Shown: positions 35,472-46,188, counted from the stretch's first letter. The stretch is DNA of 64,000 nucleotides from Sphingomonas pruni NBRC 15498 (GCF_001598455.1 NZ_BCYZ01000017.1:1-64000); one strand, 5' to 3'. The notes: generated by a model from the sequence alone, not told the origin. Numbers and translations are program-made.

Positions 35472-37814
35472 CTATCGCGGCAGTTCCACGATCAGCAATG
35501 TTCCCTCGCCGGGCTCGGACAGTAACTGGATCGTCCCGCCATGCGCCTCGGCGAATTGCCGCGCGATCGGGAGGCCCAGCCCCAATGCGCGGTCATCGTC
35601 GCGCGCCGCGTGTCCGCCGAACCGATCGAACGCATGCTCGATCGCATCGGGGATCATCCCCGGTCCATCGTCCGACACGACGATCCGTGCCGTCCGGACA
35701 TCGCCATCGGTATGGAGCAGCACGCGTCCGCCCTCCCCGATCCCGCCGACGGCGTGACGCAGGAGGTGTTCGATCATCTGGCGCAGTTTCTTGGCGTCCC
35801 CTTTCACCATTCCGGTCGACGGCGCGACCTCGATCGCGAAATCGACTTTCTTGCGCTTGGCGATCGGCGCGATCGTCTCCGCGGCGTTGTACGCCGTGGT
35901 TTCCAGGTCGACGGTCAGCCGCTCGATCTTGTTCTGATCGGCCTCGGTCAGATCGAGCACGTCGTCGACCAAAGCCGCCAATCGCGCGACCGATTCGAGG
36001 ATCGCATCGACATAGGAATCGGCCTGCTTACTTAGCTTGCCGGCATACCCCTCGCCCAGCATCTCGGCGAAGCCCTGGATCGAGGTCAGCGGGGTGCGCA
36101 ATTCGTAGCTCATGTTGGCGACGAACGCGGTCTTGACCTGATCGGCAGCTTCCAGTGCTTCGTTGCGGTCGCGCAGTGCCTGTTCGATATGCCGGCTGTC
36201 GGAGATGTCGAGCATCGTGAACAGCGCATTGCCGTCGGGCAGCGGCACGCCGGCGAATTCGAAATGGCGTCCGTCGGCGAAGGCGACCCGGCCGCCTCGC
36301 TGTTGCCGCCCGACCGCCGCCGACCGCACGATCTCGGCGATGACGCTCGCCCTGCCCGGTTGTGCGAGCCGGGCGGAGCCTTTCTCGACCAGCGCGTCGA
36401 TCCGGGGATGGCTGGTCAGGAACTCCTCGTCGAATTCCCACAGCTGGCGGAATTTGTTGTTCCAGATCTGCAGGCGGCCATCGCCCGCGAACACGCCCAG
36501 CGCCTCGAACAGATTGTCGAACGTGGCGGTGCGGACGCGGAGCAAGGTATCGCGCGCGCTGGCCAGCTGGACCTGTTCGGTACGATCCTCGAAGATCAGC
36601 AGCAGACCGCCGTCGGGCAGCGGATTGCCGACCAACCGCAGGTGCACGCCGCCCGGCAGGGTCCAGGTTTCCTCGATCGCGCCGGTCGCCGCCAGGAACC
36701 AGTCGCGTCGCTCCGCCTTCCAGCCAGGGAAATCGCGCACCTCAGGGAGACGATTCGCCTCGCGCATCCGCTCGAGCACGCGGTCGAATTCTGGGCGATC
36801 CGCCAGCCATTCGCTGCGCATCGCGAACATGCGCTGGAACGACTGATTGCAGAAAGCGAGGCTGCGATCGGCGGCGAATTGCGCGACGCCCGCCGACAGC
36901 CGATCGAGCATCGCACGCTGGGCGTCGGAGAATCGCTTCATCCCGCCGCGCGCTTGCTCGAGATCCTCGATATCGATCGCGAACCCGGCAACACCGCCTG
37001 GCGGCGACGGTAGCGGCACGTCGTGGATCCGCAACATACGCCGCGCGCCGCCGATCGTCGCGGGCATCGATTGGACGTTTGGGCGATCGGTATCACGCGC
37101 GACGAGCGCGCTGGCCAGCGGGCCGCCGATCCCCGACCCTTCGATCAATTCGACCTGGCGCGTCACGACATCCTTGGCGTCGCTCGCCTCGACCGCACGG
37201 ACATAGGCCGAATTGACCATCGCCAGTCGCATGTCGGGTCCGCGATACCACATCGGCAAAGGTGCCGCCTCGATCAGCCCGCGCAGCGCCGCGAACGCCT
37301 GGCCCAGGTCAGTGGCTTCGTCGCGTAACTGCCCGATCTGTGCCTGGCTTTCGGTCGAATCGAAGAACCAGACGACCACGCCGCCGGGCGACCCCACTTC
37401 ACGCGGCGCGCGCTGGCCGCGCACCGATAGCATGCGCGTCGATCCTTGCGGCCGGATGGTCAGCACGAACGGCTCGCCGGCCTTCTGTGCCGCAGTGACC
37501 GCGTCGCTCAGCAGTACCGCGTCCTCGCTGGTCAGGCCGGTGCCTGGCGATACCAGCTCCGCCAGATATTTGGGGGGCGGCACCAGCCCCAGCCAGTCGG
37601 CCAGCCGATCCGGCAATTCGAGCCGGCCATCGGCGCGCACCACCATCGCCAGTGCCGGGGCGGACGCCAACAGCGCGTTCAGCTTGTCATTGCCCGCCAG
37701 CGTCGCCGCGGCTGCCGCGCGGGCACGCAATCCGGCGTACAGGATCCAGCAGGTCGCGACGATTGCCAAAGCGAGCGCCGCCCCGACAAGCCCGAGGGTC
37801 GTGGTCGACACCAT
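35472..37814 (-). CDS. divL: DivL-type PAS-domain pseudo-histidine kinase (Tyr in place of the phospho-His)
   Basis: A 780-residue membrane-anchored sensor protein. An N-terminal helix (LGLVGAALALAIVATCWILY) is followed by several PAS-like domains over about residues 60-540, then a dimerisation/acceptor helix and an HATPase domain with VVSDDGPGMIP and ALGLGLPIARQFAEAHGGTI. The H-box reads FVANMSYELRTPLTSIQGFA: the position normally held by His is Tyr570. A Tyr at this site and a size near 770 residues are hallmarks of Caulobacter DivL, which controls CckA and CtrA in the cell cycle. Downstream tsaE-amgK supports orthology, though a ccdAB pair intervenes. Confidence 0.9.
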   Translation of the reverse strand: MVSTTTLGLVGAALALAIVATCWILYAGLRARAAAAATLAGNDKLNALLASAPALAMVVRADGRLELPDRLADWLGLVPPPKYLAELVSPGTGLTSEDAVLLSDAVTAAQKAGEPFVLTIRPQGSTRMLSVRGQRAPREVGSPGGVVVWFFDSTESQAQIGQLRDEATDLGQAFAALRGLIEAAPLPMWYRGPDMRLAMVNSAYVRAVEASDAKDVVTRQVELIEGSGIGGPLASALVARDTDRPNVQSMPATIGGARRMLRIHDVPLPSPPGGVAGFAIDIEDLEQARGGMKRFSDAQRAMLDRLSAGVAQFAADRSLAFCNQSFQRMFAMRSEWLADRPEFDRVLERMREANRLPEVRDFPGWKAERRDWFLAATGAIEETWTLPGGVHLRLVGNPLPDGGLLLIFEDRTEQVQLASARDTLLRVRTATFDNLFEALGVFAGDGRLQIWNNKFRQLWEFDEEFLTSHPRIDALVEKGSARLAQPGRASVIAEIVRSAAVGRQQRGGRVAFADGRHFEFAGVPLPDGNALFTMLDISDSRHIEQALRDRNEALEAADQVKTAFVANMSYELRTPLTSIQGFAEMLGEGYAGKLSKQADSYVDAILESVARLAALVDDVLDLTEADQNKIERLTVDLETTAYNAAETIAPIAKRKKVDFAIEVAPSTGMVKGDAKKLRQMIEHLLRHAVGGIGEGGRVLLHTDGDVRTARIVVSDDGPGMIPDAIEHAFDRFGGHAARDDDRALGLGLPIARQFAEAHGGTIQLLSEPGEGTLLIVELPR

Positions 37815-37849
37815 CAGAAGCGGCCCCCGATCATCACCAGTCCGAACTA

Positions 37850-37933
37850 ATCCCGTTCGCGCCTCACCCGTCGAGCGCCTGCATCTTCGTAGAGAGAAGA
37901 GCAGGCATTCGACAAGCGGGACCCGAACGGGAT
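37850..37933. repeat. Nested inverted repeats between pdhB and divL
   Basis: ATCCCGTTCG (37850-37859) and CGAACGGGAT (37924-37933) are perfect inverted copies. Inside them GCCTGC (37877-37882) pairs with GCAGGC (37901-37906). The stretch lies downstream of the pdhB stop and upstream of divL, both leftward, so it could end the pdh transcript or fold in the divL leader. It has no T-tract. Confidence 0.4.
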
Positions 37934-37952
37934 CGGGCCGATCACGGCAATA

Positions 37953-39371
37953 TCAGCGATAACAGACCTTCTTGACCGTCTCGACGACCTTGGCGGACGA
38001 GATCAGCGCGAGCTTTTCCAGGTTCGCGGCATAAGGCAACGGCACGTCCTCGTCGGTCACGCGCAGCACGGGCGCGTCGAGGTCGTCAAAGCCTTCCTCC
38101 ATGACGAAAGCCGCGACTTCGGAGGCGATCGAGCAAGTCGGCCAGCCTTCCTCGACCACGACGATACGGTTGGTCTTGGCCAAGCTCTTGAGCACGGTCT
38201 TGCGGTCGAGCGGGCGCAACGTGCGCAGATCGACCACTTCGGCCTCGATGCCATCCTTGGCCAGCTCGTCGGCGGCTTCCAGGCTGATCCCGACGCCGAT
38301 CGAATAGCTGACGATCGTGACGTCCTTGCCCTCGCGCATAATCCGCGCCTTGCCGATCGGCAGCACCCAGTCGTCGACCTGCGGCACGTCAAAGGTGCGC
38401 CCGTAGAGCAATTCGTTCTCGAGGAAGACGACCGGATCCTCGCTGCGGATCGCTGCCTTGAGCAGGCCTTTGGCGTCCTGCGCGTCATACGGCGCGATCA
38501 CGATCAGGCCAGGAACGCTGGCATACCAGGGACCGTAATTCTGGCTGTGCTGCGCGCCGACACGGCTGGCCGCACCATTGGGACCGCGGAACACGATCGG
38601 GCAGCGCATCTGGCCACCTGACATGTAATTGGTCTTGGCCGCCGAATTGATGATGTGGTCGATCGCCTGCATCGCGAAGTTGAACGTCATGAACTCGACG
38701 ATCGGGCGCAGGCCGCCCATCGCCGCGCCCGTGCCGACGCCGGCAAAGCCATATTCGGTGATCGGCGTGTCGATCACCCGCGTGTCGCCGAATTCGTCGA
38801 GCAGGCCCTGGGTGACCTTGTACGCCCCTTGGTACTGCGCGACTTCCTCGCCCATCACGAAGACGCGGTCGTCCTTGCGCATTTCCTCGGCCATCGCGTC
38901 GCGCAGCGCCTCGCGCAACGTCAGCTTGACCATTTCGGTCCCGGCGGGGACCTCCGGGTCGGCGACTTCGGCGTCGTGCTTGGCCGCTTCGAACATCTGG
39001 CGCGCACCGGTCTCGACCAAGTGAGGCTCCGGCGCACCGCTCTCGGCCGCTTCCTGCGCGACCTCGGGCTCTTCAGCCCGCGCGGTGGACGCAGGGGCCG
39101 GAGCGGGCGCCGTCTTCGATACTTCCTCGCCCTCGACAGCCAGGGTCGCGATGACCGTGCCGACCTTCACGTTATCGGTGCCCTCGGCGATCAGGATCTG
39201 CGCGATCGTACCTTCGTCAACCGCTTCGAACTCCATCGTCGCCTTGTCGGTCTCGATCTCGGCCATGATGTCGCCCGACTTGACCGTGTCGCCTTCCTTG
39301 ACGAGCCACTTGGCGAGCGTACCTTCTTCCATCGTCGGCGACAGCGCCGGCATCTTGATCTCGATCGCCAT
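37953..39371 (-). CDS. pdhB: Pyruvate dehydrogenase E1 beta subunit with N-terminal lipoyl domain
   Basis: Part of the pyruvate dehydrogenase complex that makes acetyl-CoA. Residues 1-80 are a lipoyl domain ([20 protein letters not shown], lipoylated Lys43 in [12 protein letters not shown]), joined by an Ala/Pro/Glu linker to the E1-beta domain ([60 protein letters not shown]). A lipoyl domain on E1-beta is a known alphaproteobacterial arrangement. At 472 residues the length fits. It starts 1 nt after the pdhA stop region. Confidence 0.97.
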   Translation of the reverse strand: MAIEIKMPALSPTMEEGTLAKWLVKEGDTVKSGDIMAEIETDKATMEFEAVDEGTIAQILIAEGTDNVKVGTVIATLAVEGEEVSKTAPAPAPASTARAEEPEVAQEAAESGAPEPHLVETGARQMFEAAKHDAEVADPEVPAGTEMVKLTLREALRDAMAEEMRKDDRVFVMGEEVAQYQGAYKVTQGLLDEFGDTRVIDTPITEYGFAGVGTGAAMGGLRPIVEFMTFNFAMQAIDHIINSAAKTNYMSGGQMRCPIVFRGPNGAASRVGAQHSQNYGPWYASVPGLIVIAPYDAQDAKGLLKAAIRSEDPVVFLENELLYGRTFDVPQVDDWVLPIGKARIMREGKDVTIVSYSIGVGISLEAADELAKDGIEAEVVDLRTLRPLDRKTVLKSLAKTNRIVVVEEGWPTCSIASEVAAFVMEEGFDDLDAPVLRVTDEDVPLPYAANLEKLALISSAKVVETVKKVCYR

Positions 39372-39372
39372 C

Positions 39373-40419
39373 TCAGTACGACTCCACCAGCACGTCGGTA
39401 TAAAGCTCGCCCGGTTCGGGCTCCGGCGTCTGCTCGGCGAAGTCCGCCGCCTCGTTCACCTGCTTCCTGATCGCGGCTTCCACCGTCTTCAGCTCGTCTT
39501 CCTTCACGCCCAGTTTCTCGAGCAAGGCCTTGGCGTGCTCGATCGGGTCGGACTTGTCGCGCACCGCCTGGACTTCCTCGCGGCTGCGATATTTGGCCGG
39601 GTCGGACATCGAGTGGCCGCGATAGCGATAGGTCTTCATCTCGAGGATGAGCGGTCCCTTGCCCGCGCGGACCCAGGCCAGCGCCTCTTCCGCAGCACCA
39701 CGGCACGCCAGCACGTCCATGCCGTCGACCTGGATGCCGGGAATGCGGAAGCTCTCGCCGCGGCGATAAAGCTGGTCTTCGGCCGAGGCGCGGTTGACGC
39801 TGGTGCCCATGGCGTACTGGTTGTTCTCGATCACATAGATGATCGGAAGCTTCCACAGCTCGGCCATGTTGAACGATTCGTAGACCTGGCCCTGATTGGC
39901 CGCGCCGTCGCCGAAATAAGCGAGGCAGACGCCGCCATCGTTGGAATATTTGTGCTTGAAGGCAAGACCGGTGCCCAGCGACACCTGCGCCCCGACGATG
40001 CCGTGCCCGCCGTAGAACTTCTTCTCGGTCGAGAACATGTGCATCGACCCGCCCTTGCCCTTCGAGATGCCGGCGGCACGACCGGTCAACTCGGCCATGA
40101 TCAGCTTGGGGTCGATGCCGTAAGCGAGCATGTGACCGTGATCGCGATACCCGGTGATCACGCTGTCCTTCTCACCGTCGAGCGCCGACTGCAGCCCGAC
40201 CGCGACCGCTTCCTGACCGATATAGAGGTGGCAGAAGCCGCCGATGAAGCCGAGGCCGTAGAGCTGGCCCGCTTTCTCTTCGAAGCGGCGGATCAGCAGC
40301 ATCTGCTTGTACAGTTCGAGCAGTTCCTCCTTCGACGCCGGATAGGGCTGCGGCTCGTCGGGCCGCGGACGGTTGCTAACTGGGGGCTCGCTCTTGGCGC
40401 GCGCTGGGGCTTTTGCCAC
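39373..40419 (-). CDS. pdhA: Pyruvate dehydrogenase E1 alpha subunit
   Basis: Thiamine-diphosphate-binding subunit, about 348 residues. The ThDP motif is [20 protein letters not shown] with [14 protein letters not shown], and the E1-alpha signature region is [40 protein letters not shown] carries the His and phosphorylation-loop-like Ser seen in the family. The start is GTG 40419; upstream codons to 40488 look like leader. Divergent from the MFS gene. It forms a two-gene unit with pdhB; the E2 and E3 genes are outside the window. Confidence 0.96.
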   Translation of the reverse strand: MAKAPARAKSEPPVSNRPRPDEPQPYPASKEELLELYKQMLLIRRFEEKAGQLYGLGFIGGFCHLYIGQEAVAVGLQSALDGEKDSVITGYRDHGHMLAYGIDPKLIMAELTGRAAGISKGKGGSMHMFSTEKKFYGGHGIVGAQVSLGTGLAFKHKYSNDGGVCLAYFGDGAANQGQVYESFNMAELWKLPIIYVIENNQYAMGTSVNRASAEDQLYRRGESFRIPGIQVDGMDVLACRGAAEEALAWVRAGKGPLILEMKTYRYRGHSMSDPAKYRSREEVQAVRDKSDPIEHAKALLEKLGVKEDELKTVEAAIRKQVNEAADFAEQTPEPEPGELYTDVLVESY

Positions 40420-40586
40420 GATGGGGAAACCTCGTTTCCGTAGGGGGAGAAAGGGCGGCCTATAGGCCGGACCTGTTGCGCTTTTCAATCGTGCGCTGCG
40501 CTATTGGCAATCCGCACGATAACTTCATGACCAACAAGCAATGCCACGGTTGCGGAATGCGGGACGCTCCGCCTAAGGCAAGCCGG

Positions 40587-41891
40587 ATGTTCCCCGCCGA
40601 CCATCCTTTCCGCATCGCCAATTTTCGCGCCTATTGGTTGTCGCGCTTCGCGGGAACGGTCGCGCTATCGGCCATGTCGATCATCATCGGCTGGCAGGTC
40701 TACAGCATCGCGCGAGACGCTCACCATCTCAGCATCAAGGAAGCGACCTTCCTGCTCGGCATGATCGGGGTGGCGCAGTTCGTACCCTTGTTCGTGCTGA
40801 CGCCGATCGTCGGGCTGGTCGCCGATACGTTCGACCGCCGCTGGATCGTCCGGGGCACGACCGCGCTGCTGGTGGCGACGACGGTGATGCTCGGCACGCT
40901 GACCTGGATTCACGCATTGAGCCTGCCAGTGCTGTTCCTCGCCGCCGTGATGATCGGCTTGGCACGCGCTTTTTCGGGCCCGGCCTATTCCGCGCTCGCC
41001 CCAAACCTGGTTCCACGCGAGGTGCTGCCCACCGCGATCGCGGTCAGCTCGATCGCCTGGCAGGTGGGCGTAATTGTCGGCCCCAGCCTGGGCGGCTTCC
41101 TCTACGCGATTCACCCGGACGTCGCCTATGGCACGTCGACCGCGCTCTTCCTTATCGCGCTCGGAATGATCTTCCTGATCGGCAAGGTGCCCCAGCCGCA
41201 GGCGCAAGCCGATCATCGCCCGCTCCATCGCATCGTCGAGGGCTTCCGCTACGTCCGGCACAACCGTCTGGTATTGGCAGCGATTACGCTCGATCTGTTC
41301 GCGGTGCTGCTTGCAGGCGCGACCGCCTTGCTGCCGGTGTTCGCGCGCGACATCCTGCATGTCGGGAGCCAGGGTCTCGGCCTGCTCGCCGCAGGAATGG
41401 GAATCGGCGCGACGTCCACGGCCCTATTCTTCTCATTCCGTCCGATGAAGACCAATGTCGGGCTCAAGATGCTGATCGCCGTTGTCGTGTTCGGGCTGGG
41501 GATCCTGACGTTCGGCACCGCGCATCTGATCCTTCCGAGCCATGCTTTCTATCTCGCGCTGGCTGGCCTGATCGTCGCAGGCTGTGCCGACATGGTGTCG
41601 GTCTATGTCCGATCGTCGCTGATCCAGCTCCACACGCCCGATGAGATGCGTGGGCGTGTAAGCGCCGTGTCGCAGCTTACCATCTCGGCCTCGAACGAAT
41701 TGGGGGAAGCCGAAAGCGGGCTGCTCGGCTCACTTTTGGGGCCAGTCGGCGCGGTTGTGTTCGGCGGGATCGGTTGTATCGTCATCACCCTGCTCTGGTC
41801 GCGACTGTTCCCCGAACTCAGACTTGCAAAGTCGTTCGACCCGCCCGAAATCCTCGAAAGTGCCCCCGAACACGGAGTGATACAGCCATGA
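40587..41891 (+). CDS. MFS transporter (MFS_3/EntS-like)
   Basis: Inner-membrane transporter of about 434 residues with around a dozen hydrophobic segments. It begins [20 protein letters not shown], has the motif-A-like loop [20 protein letters not shown], and [20 protein letters not shown] late in the chain, as in EntS-type exporters. ATG 40587 has AAGG upstream; an ATG at 40527 would add a short Cys-containing leader (TNKQCHGCGMRDA). The stop overlaps cysK by ATGA, so the two are translated together; export of a cysteine-related or sulfur compound is only a guess. Confidence 0.88.
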   Translation: MFPADHPFRIANFRAYWLSRFAGTVALSAMSIIIGWQVYSIARDAHHLSIKEATFLLGMIGVAQFVPLFVLTPIVGLVADTFDRRWIVRGTTALLVATTVMLGTLTWIHALSLPVLFLAAVMIGLARAFSGPAYSALAPNLVPREVLPTAIAVSSIAWQVGVIVGPSLGGFLYAIHPDVAYGTSTALFLIALGMIFLIGKVPQPQAQADHRPLHRIVEGFRYVRHNRLVLAAITLDLFAVLLAGATALLPVFARDILHVGSQGLGLLAAGMGIGATSTALFFSFRPMKTNVGLKMLIAVVVFGLGILTFGTAHLILPSHAFYLALAGLIVAGCADMVSVYVRSSLIQLHTPDEMRGRVSAVSQLTISASNELGEAESGLLGSLLGPVGAVVFGGIGCIVITLLWSRLFPELRLAKSFDPPEILESAPEHGVIQP

Positions 41892-42808
41892 AGGCCAACA
41901 CCATCCTGGAAACGATCGGCAACACACCGCACATCCGCGTCCAGCGACTGTTCCCGGACAGCGAAGTGTGGATCAAGTCGGAGCGCTCCAACCCCGGCGG
42001 CTCGATCAAGGACCGTATCGCTCTCAGCATGGTCGAGGCGGCCGAACGCGACGGCAAGCTCAAGCCTGGCGGCACGATCATCGAGCCGACCAGCGGCAAC
42101 ACCGGCGTCGGCCTGGCGATGGTCGCCGCGGTCAAGGGCTACAAGATCATCCTCGTGATGCCAGAATCGATGTCGATCGAACGTCGCCGCCTGATGCTCG
42201 CTTATGGCGCGAGCTTCGACCTCACGCCGCGCGAAAAGGGCATGAAGGGCGCGATCGAGCGTGCGCTCGAACTGATCGAGCAGACGCCCAATTCTTGGAT
42301 GCCGCAACAATTCGAAAACCCTGCGAACATCGATGTCCATGTCCATACCACGGCTCAAGAAATCCTCAGCGATTTTGCCGATTCCCCGATCGACGTGCTG
42401 ATCACCGGTGTCGGCACCGGCGGGCACATTACCGGTGTCGCGGAGACGCTGAAAAAGACCTGGCCGAACCTCAAGGTCTATGCGGTCGAACCCGATGCGT
42501 CCCCTGTCATTTCGGGCGGCCAGCCCGGCCCGCACCCGATCCAGGGGATCGGCGCCGGCTTCATTCCTGCCAATCTCCATACCCAGGCGCTCGACGGTGT
42601 CATCAAGGTCGACGCCGGTGTCGCCAAGGACATGGCCCGCCGTGCGGCTCGGGAGGAAGGGATGCTGGTCGGGATCAGCTCGGGCGCGACGCTCGCCGCG
42701 ATCCTGCAGAAACTCCCTGACCTTCCCGTTGGCACGCGCGTGCTCGGATTCAATTACGATACTGGGGAACGCTATCTGTCGGTACCCGACTTCCTCCCTG
42801 AAAGCTGA
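41888..42808 (+). CDS. cysK: Cysteine synthase A
   Basis: PLP-dependent O-acetylserine sulfhydrylase, 306 residues. The PLP Lys is in [20 protein letters not shown], the substrate loop in [20 protein letters not shown], and the phosphate-binding Gly-rich loop in [35 protein letters not shown] near the C-terminus is typical. ATG 41888 overlaps the MFS stop. A serine-sulfhydrylase variant cannot be excluded, but CysK is the natural reading. Confidence 0.96.
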   Translation: MKANTILETIGNTPHIRVQRLFPDSEVWIKSERSNPGGSIKDRIALSMVEAAERDGKLKPGGTIIEPTSGNTGVGLAMVAAVKGYKIILVMPESMSIERRRLMLAYGASFDLTPREKGMKGAIERALELIEQTPNSWMPQQFENPANIDVHVHTTAQEILSDFADSPIDVLITGVGTGGHITGVAETLKKTWPNLKVYAVEPDASPVISGGQPGPHPIQGIGAGFIPANLHTQALDGVIKVDAGVAKDMARRAAREEGMLVGISSGATLAAILQKLPDLPVGTRVLGFNYDTGERYLSVPDFLPES

Positions 42809-42824
42809 GCTCCGGGTTACGAAA

Positions 42825-42856
42825 AAGGCCCGTTTTGGGGGAACAAAACTGGCCTT
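42825..42856. terminator. Stem-loop after cysK
   Basis: AAGGCCCGTTTTG (42825-42837) and CAAAACTGGCCTT (42844-42856) pair with one mismatch around a 6-nt loop, 17 nt after the cysK stop. A run of five A precedes the left arm, so the T-tract would be on the minus strand; on the plus strand it is only a stable hairpin. It probably ends or protects the MFS-cysK transcript. Confidence 0.5.
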
Positions 42857-42946
42857 CGGGATTTCGGCAGCGGACGCTTTGCGCTAAAGGCCTGCGCCCG
42901 CGCGACTTCGCGCTGGTGAAAGCGCGCCACCTCCACAGGTATACCT

Positions 42947-44350
42947 TTGATCGAACCGCCGACCCGTACTCCCTCGTTTGTGCTGCGCCTGATCCTGGGC
43001 GCGGTGGCGATTCTGCTGGTCGCGATTCCAGTCGCGATCGTCACGATGATGCCGCCAGTGCGCCCCGTTCCCAAGGGCGTAGCGGTTCTGCCGCAGCGAG
43101 TCGTTCCCCCGACCGAATTGCCGCCGGTCGAGCCGGTCCAGTTCCAGTCGGTCGACCCCGATGACGCCAAGGCGTTCAACGCCGACGTTCCCTTTTCGAC
43201 ATTGCCCAATCCACCTGCTCGGCCGTTCATATTTTCCGGCTCGACCGACGCGCGTCTGCGCGCGATCGACTGCCTGGCCGTCGCCCAACTCTACGAAGCG
43301 GGCGACGACACCGAGGGCGAGCGCGCGGTCGCCCAAGTCGTGCTCAACCGCGTCCGTCATCCCGCTTTCCCCAAGTCCGTCTGCGGCGTGGTATTCCAGG
43401 GATCGGACCGGAGCACCGGTTGCCAGTTCAGTTTCTCTTGCGACGGCGCGCTGTCCCGCTGGCGCCCCAGTCCCGCGGCCTGGAAGCGCGCGCGGGAAGT
43501 AGCGATCGCGGCACTCAACGGTTCGGTCTACGCCAAGGTCGGCTATGCGACGCATTACCACACCGATTGGGTCGTGCCTTATTGGAGCGCGAGCCTCGAC
43601 AAGATCGCGACGGTGAAAACGCATTTGTTCTTCCGCTGGACCGGCTGGTGGGGAACGCCCGCCGCTTTCCTCAGGACGGTTTCGGGATCCGAACCGAACA
43701 TCGCCGCCTTGGGCGGTCTGTCGAGCGCGCATGTCGGCGAAGTCGACCTCGCCAACGTCAATCCGGCCGAGATCAACGGCGCGCCCACCGCCGGGGAAGC
43801 AGCTGGCTCGCCCTTGTCGATCGATCCCAACAGCTTCCTCGTCACGCTCGATGCTCGCGCCGGTGCGGATTCCTTCCCAGCGGTGGCGACCAAGGCGTGC
43901 GGCGCACGCGATTATTGCAAGCTGATGGCGTGGACCGACAAGGCGCACACCCCGGCCAACCTGCCGCTTGGTCAAGCGCAGATCGCAACGATGTCGTTCA
44001 GCTATCTGCGCGACAAGGCGCACGGCTACGAAAAGGCGCTGTGGAACTGCGCCCAATTCAAGCGGCCGTCCAAGGGCGAGTGCATGAAGTTGCAGGTGCT
44101 GGGCCTGCCGCAGACGACCACGCCTCCGCCGGGCACGCGCCCCCTCACCCCGCCTCCGGCGACCGGCACGGCGCCGGGCAAGCCGGGCGTGGCGCCACCG
44201 ACCATGACTTTCTCGGTAAAGCCGACTCCCGCGGTCGCACCCGACGGCCTGAACGGCGTCCGTCGCAAGGTGGGTGATAGTGCGCCCCTGCCCAAAGCGG
44301 CCGCGACGCCGGCACCGCGCCCCACTGCGTCGCTTCCCGAACGGCCATAA
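42947..44350 (+). CDS. SleB-like cell wall hydrolase, membrane anchored
   Basis: A 467-residue protein: N-terminal membrane helix (VLRLILGAVAILLVAIPVAI), a linker, then a Hydrolase_2/SleB domain at about residues 100-240 (DCLAVAQLYEAGDDTEGERA with the catalytic Glu, VAQVVLNRVRHPAFPKSVCG, GCQFSFSCDGAL, ATHYHTDWVVPYWSASLDKI). The C-terminal 120 residues are Pro/Ala/Thr-rich. It likely cleaves peptidoglycan at the periplasmic face. The start is TTG 42947 with AGG about 10 nt upstream, and no better start is near. Confidence 0.85.
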   Translation: MIEPPTRTPSFVLRLILGAVAILLVAIPVAIVTMMPPVRPVPKGVAVLPQRVVPPTELPPVEPVQFQSVDPDDAKAFNADVPFSTLPNPPARPFIFSGSTDARLRAIDCLAVAQLYEAGDDTEGERAVAQVVLNRVRHPAFPKSVCGVVFQGSDRSTGCQFSFSCDGALSRWRPSPAAWKRAREVAIAALNGSVYAKVGYATHYHTDWVVPYWSASLDKIATVKTHLFFRWTGWWGTPAAFLRTVSGSEPNIAALGGLSSAHVGEVDLANVNPAEINGAPTAGEAAGSPLSIDPNSFLVTLDARAGADSFPAVATKACGARDYCKLMAWTDKAHTPANLPLGQAQIATMSFSYLRDKAHGYEKALWNCAQFKRPSKGECMKLQVLGLPQTTTPPPGTRPLTPPPATGTAPGKPGVAPPTMTFSVKPTPAVAPDGLNGVRRKVGDSAPLPKAAATPAPRPTASLPERP

Positions 44351-44522
44351 CCCTTTCCGATCGCGAGCGGCGAGTGCCGATCACGGCGACCGCGAAACGT
44401 TTTCCCGGCCATAAACGCGCCTGAAGACACTTCGACCGTCACGATCTTGGGTCAGCTCATCGACGCGGGTGCACTTGGGAGGCTCCCCGCCCGGAACATC
44501 CAGCCCTTTCCGACTATTTCAT

Positions 44523-44566
44523 CCGAAGAATGATGTTGGGCGCGCTCCGCAACGTCATTCCTTCGG
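44523..44566. repeat. Hairpin in the 294-bp gap before the glycosyltransferase gene
   Basis: CCGAAGAATGATGTTG (44523-44538) and CAACGTCATTCCTTCGG (44550-44566) are inverted with one mismatch and one bulge. The rest of 44351-44644 shows no gene I can support. The hairpin is about 80 nt upstream of the glycosyltransferase start and could lie in its leader RNA or be a decayed repeat. Confidence 0.45.
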
Positions 44567-44644
44567 GGCGTCACAATGCGCGCGGCGATGGTTCAGGGAC
44601 ACCGCCGCGTTGGGACGAGTTGCTTATGTCAGGGCGCTATTCGG

Positions 44645-46183
44645 ATGCATGATTTAACCTCGGGCATGAGGGCGGCACGTCGCGTGTCGGCTGCACCACG
44701 CTATCGGACCAATGCGGCGCAGCTCATCGCGTTCTCGATAGTTCTTGCGGAAATGTCGCTATTCTTTCACCCGGCGGGCTTCGCCGGGGGGCCGAGCGAC
44801 GATCAGCAATATCTCGATATCGCGCTCGGCTGGTACGCGCACGGTCCGCAGATCGGCACTTCGCATTGGGCGCTGCGGCACCCGTTGATCCTGTCGATCA
44901 CGGCAATGTTCCACCTGTTCGGCCCGTCGATCGACTCGCTGCTACTGGTGCCGCGATTGTTCTACGCCTTGTTCGTCGGCGTGACGGTGGCGACAGTGCT
45001 GCGGTTCGCCGGAACGCGCGCCGCGATCCTTTGGCTGGTGCTGGTGATCCTGTCGCCGGTGATCCACGCCATGGGCACCAGTTGCTATCCCGAAATGCTC
45101 GAACTCGCGTTCGGCGCGATGTCGATTTGGGCATTCCTCAATGCCCGCCGCTCGGCGGGCGGCGCCGCGCTCGCATGGTCGCTCTTCTCCGGACTCATGC
45201 TCAGCTGCGCGGTGCAAACGCGCGAGACGGCGGCATTCGTGCTGCTTTTCTACGGCTGGGCATTCCTGCGTGATCAGGCAATGCCGCGCCGCGCCTATCT
45301 TTTGCTCGGCCTCGGCTTCGTCTTGCCGCTAGTGATCGACAATGCCTGGCTATGGGCGATGACGGGCGACCCGCTCTATCGCCTGCACGTCGACAAGCAC
45401 CACGTTCTGATCGCCAGCGATCATATGGTCGGCAAGACTTATTCGGGCAGTCCCTTTCTCAATCCCGATCTCGCCAGCCGATGGATCCCGGCGGGGCCGA
45501 CACGCCTGCATTGGGCGATCAATCCGCTGGGCGATTTCCTGATCGATCCCGCATTCGGCTTCGTCATCCTGGGATGGGCACTGAGCGCGCTGCCATTCTT
45601 CCGCGATCGAACGATCCCACGGCCCAACATATCGACCCTGTTGCTGCTGCTGTTCGCCGTCGCCAGCTATGTGACCGTCACCTGGGTGTTCACACTACGA
45701 CCGCAGCCGCGTTATTACCTTTTCGTGCTCGCCGCCGCGACGATCGGCTTCGCACTCTATCTCGATGCGGCGTTGGCGATACCCCGGTTGAGGCGGCGCG
45801 TGTCGATCCTGCTCGGCCTGGTTCTGCTGGGCGGCGGCATCACCATCGCCGTCGCGCCCGACCAAGGCTGGCAAGCAAAGGTGATCGTGCCCTATATGGC
45901 GGCGCATCCCGGACAATATAGTGCCGAGGAGCATATCGTCGGCCGCGCCTCCTATCCGCTGGCCCGGCTCGGCATGGCGGGCAAACTGACCGCGGCCGAG
46001 CCGGCGGTCGGCGCCTACCGCCTCCGCCTGATCGACAGCGCGATGTTGGACGGTTCTGAACCGTTTCCGCGCGACCCCGCCTATCGCGAGGTCGCTTATC
46101 TGGAGCGACCAACGCCGTGGCTGTTACGGCTTATACGTCCACACTACCGCAACCCGATCCTGGTCGAGCAGCGGCTACGCTAA
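44645..46183 (+). CDS. Membrane glycosyltransferase, GT39/ArnT-like fold
   Basis: Polytopic inner-membrane protein of about 512 residues with around ten hydrophobic segments and the GT-C pattern: a first periplasmic loop with acidic residues (GGPSDDQQYLDIALGWYAHG, followed by HWALRHPLILSITAMFHLFG). Later helices include LLVPRLFYALFVGVTVATVL and LLLLFAVASYVTVTWVFTLR, and the tail is a periplasmic domain with little similarity I recognise. Such enzymes use polyprenyl-phosphate sugars to modify lipids or proteins; the substrate is unknown. ATG 44645 was chosen over earlier in-frame ATGs because the upstream residues look non-coding. Confidence 0.75.
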   Translation: MHDLTSGMRAARRVSAAPRYRTNAAQLIAFSIVLAEMSLFFHPAGFAGGPSDDQQYLDIALGWYAHGPQIGTSHWALRHPLILSITAMFHLFGPSIDSLLLVPRLFYALFVGVTVATVLRFAGTRAAILWLVLVILSPVIHAMGTSCYPEMLELAFGAMSIWAFLNARRSAGGAALAWSLFSGLMLSCAVQTRETAAFVLLFYGWAFLRDQAMPRRAYLLLGLGFVLPLVIDNAWLWAMTGDPLYRLHVDKHHVLIASDHMVGKTYSGSPFLNPDLASRWIPAGPTRLHWAINPLGDFLIDPAFGFVILGWALSALPFFRDRTIPRPNISTLLLLLFAVASYVTVTWVFTLRPQPRYYLFVLAAATIGFALYLDAALAIPRLRRRVSILLGLVLLGGGITIAVAPDQGWQAKVIVPYMAAHPGQYSAEEHIVGRASYPLARLGMAGKLTAAEPAVGAYRLRLIDSAMLDGSEPFPRDPAYREVAYLERPTPWLLRLIRPHYRNPILVEQRLR

Positions 46184-46188
46184 GAATT

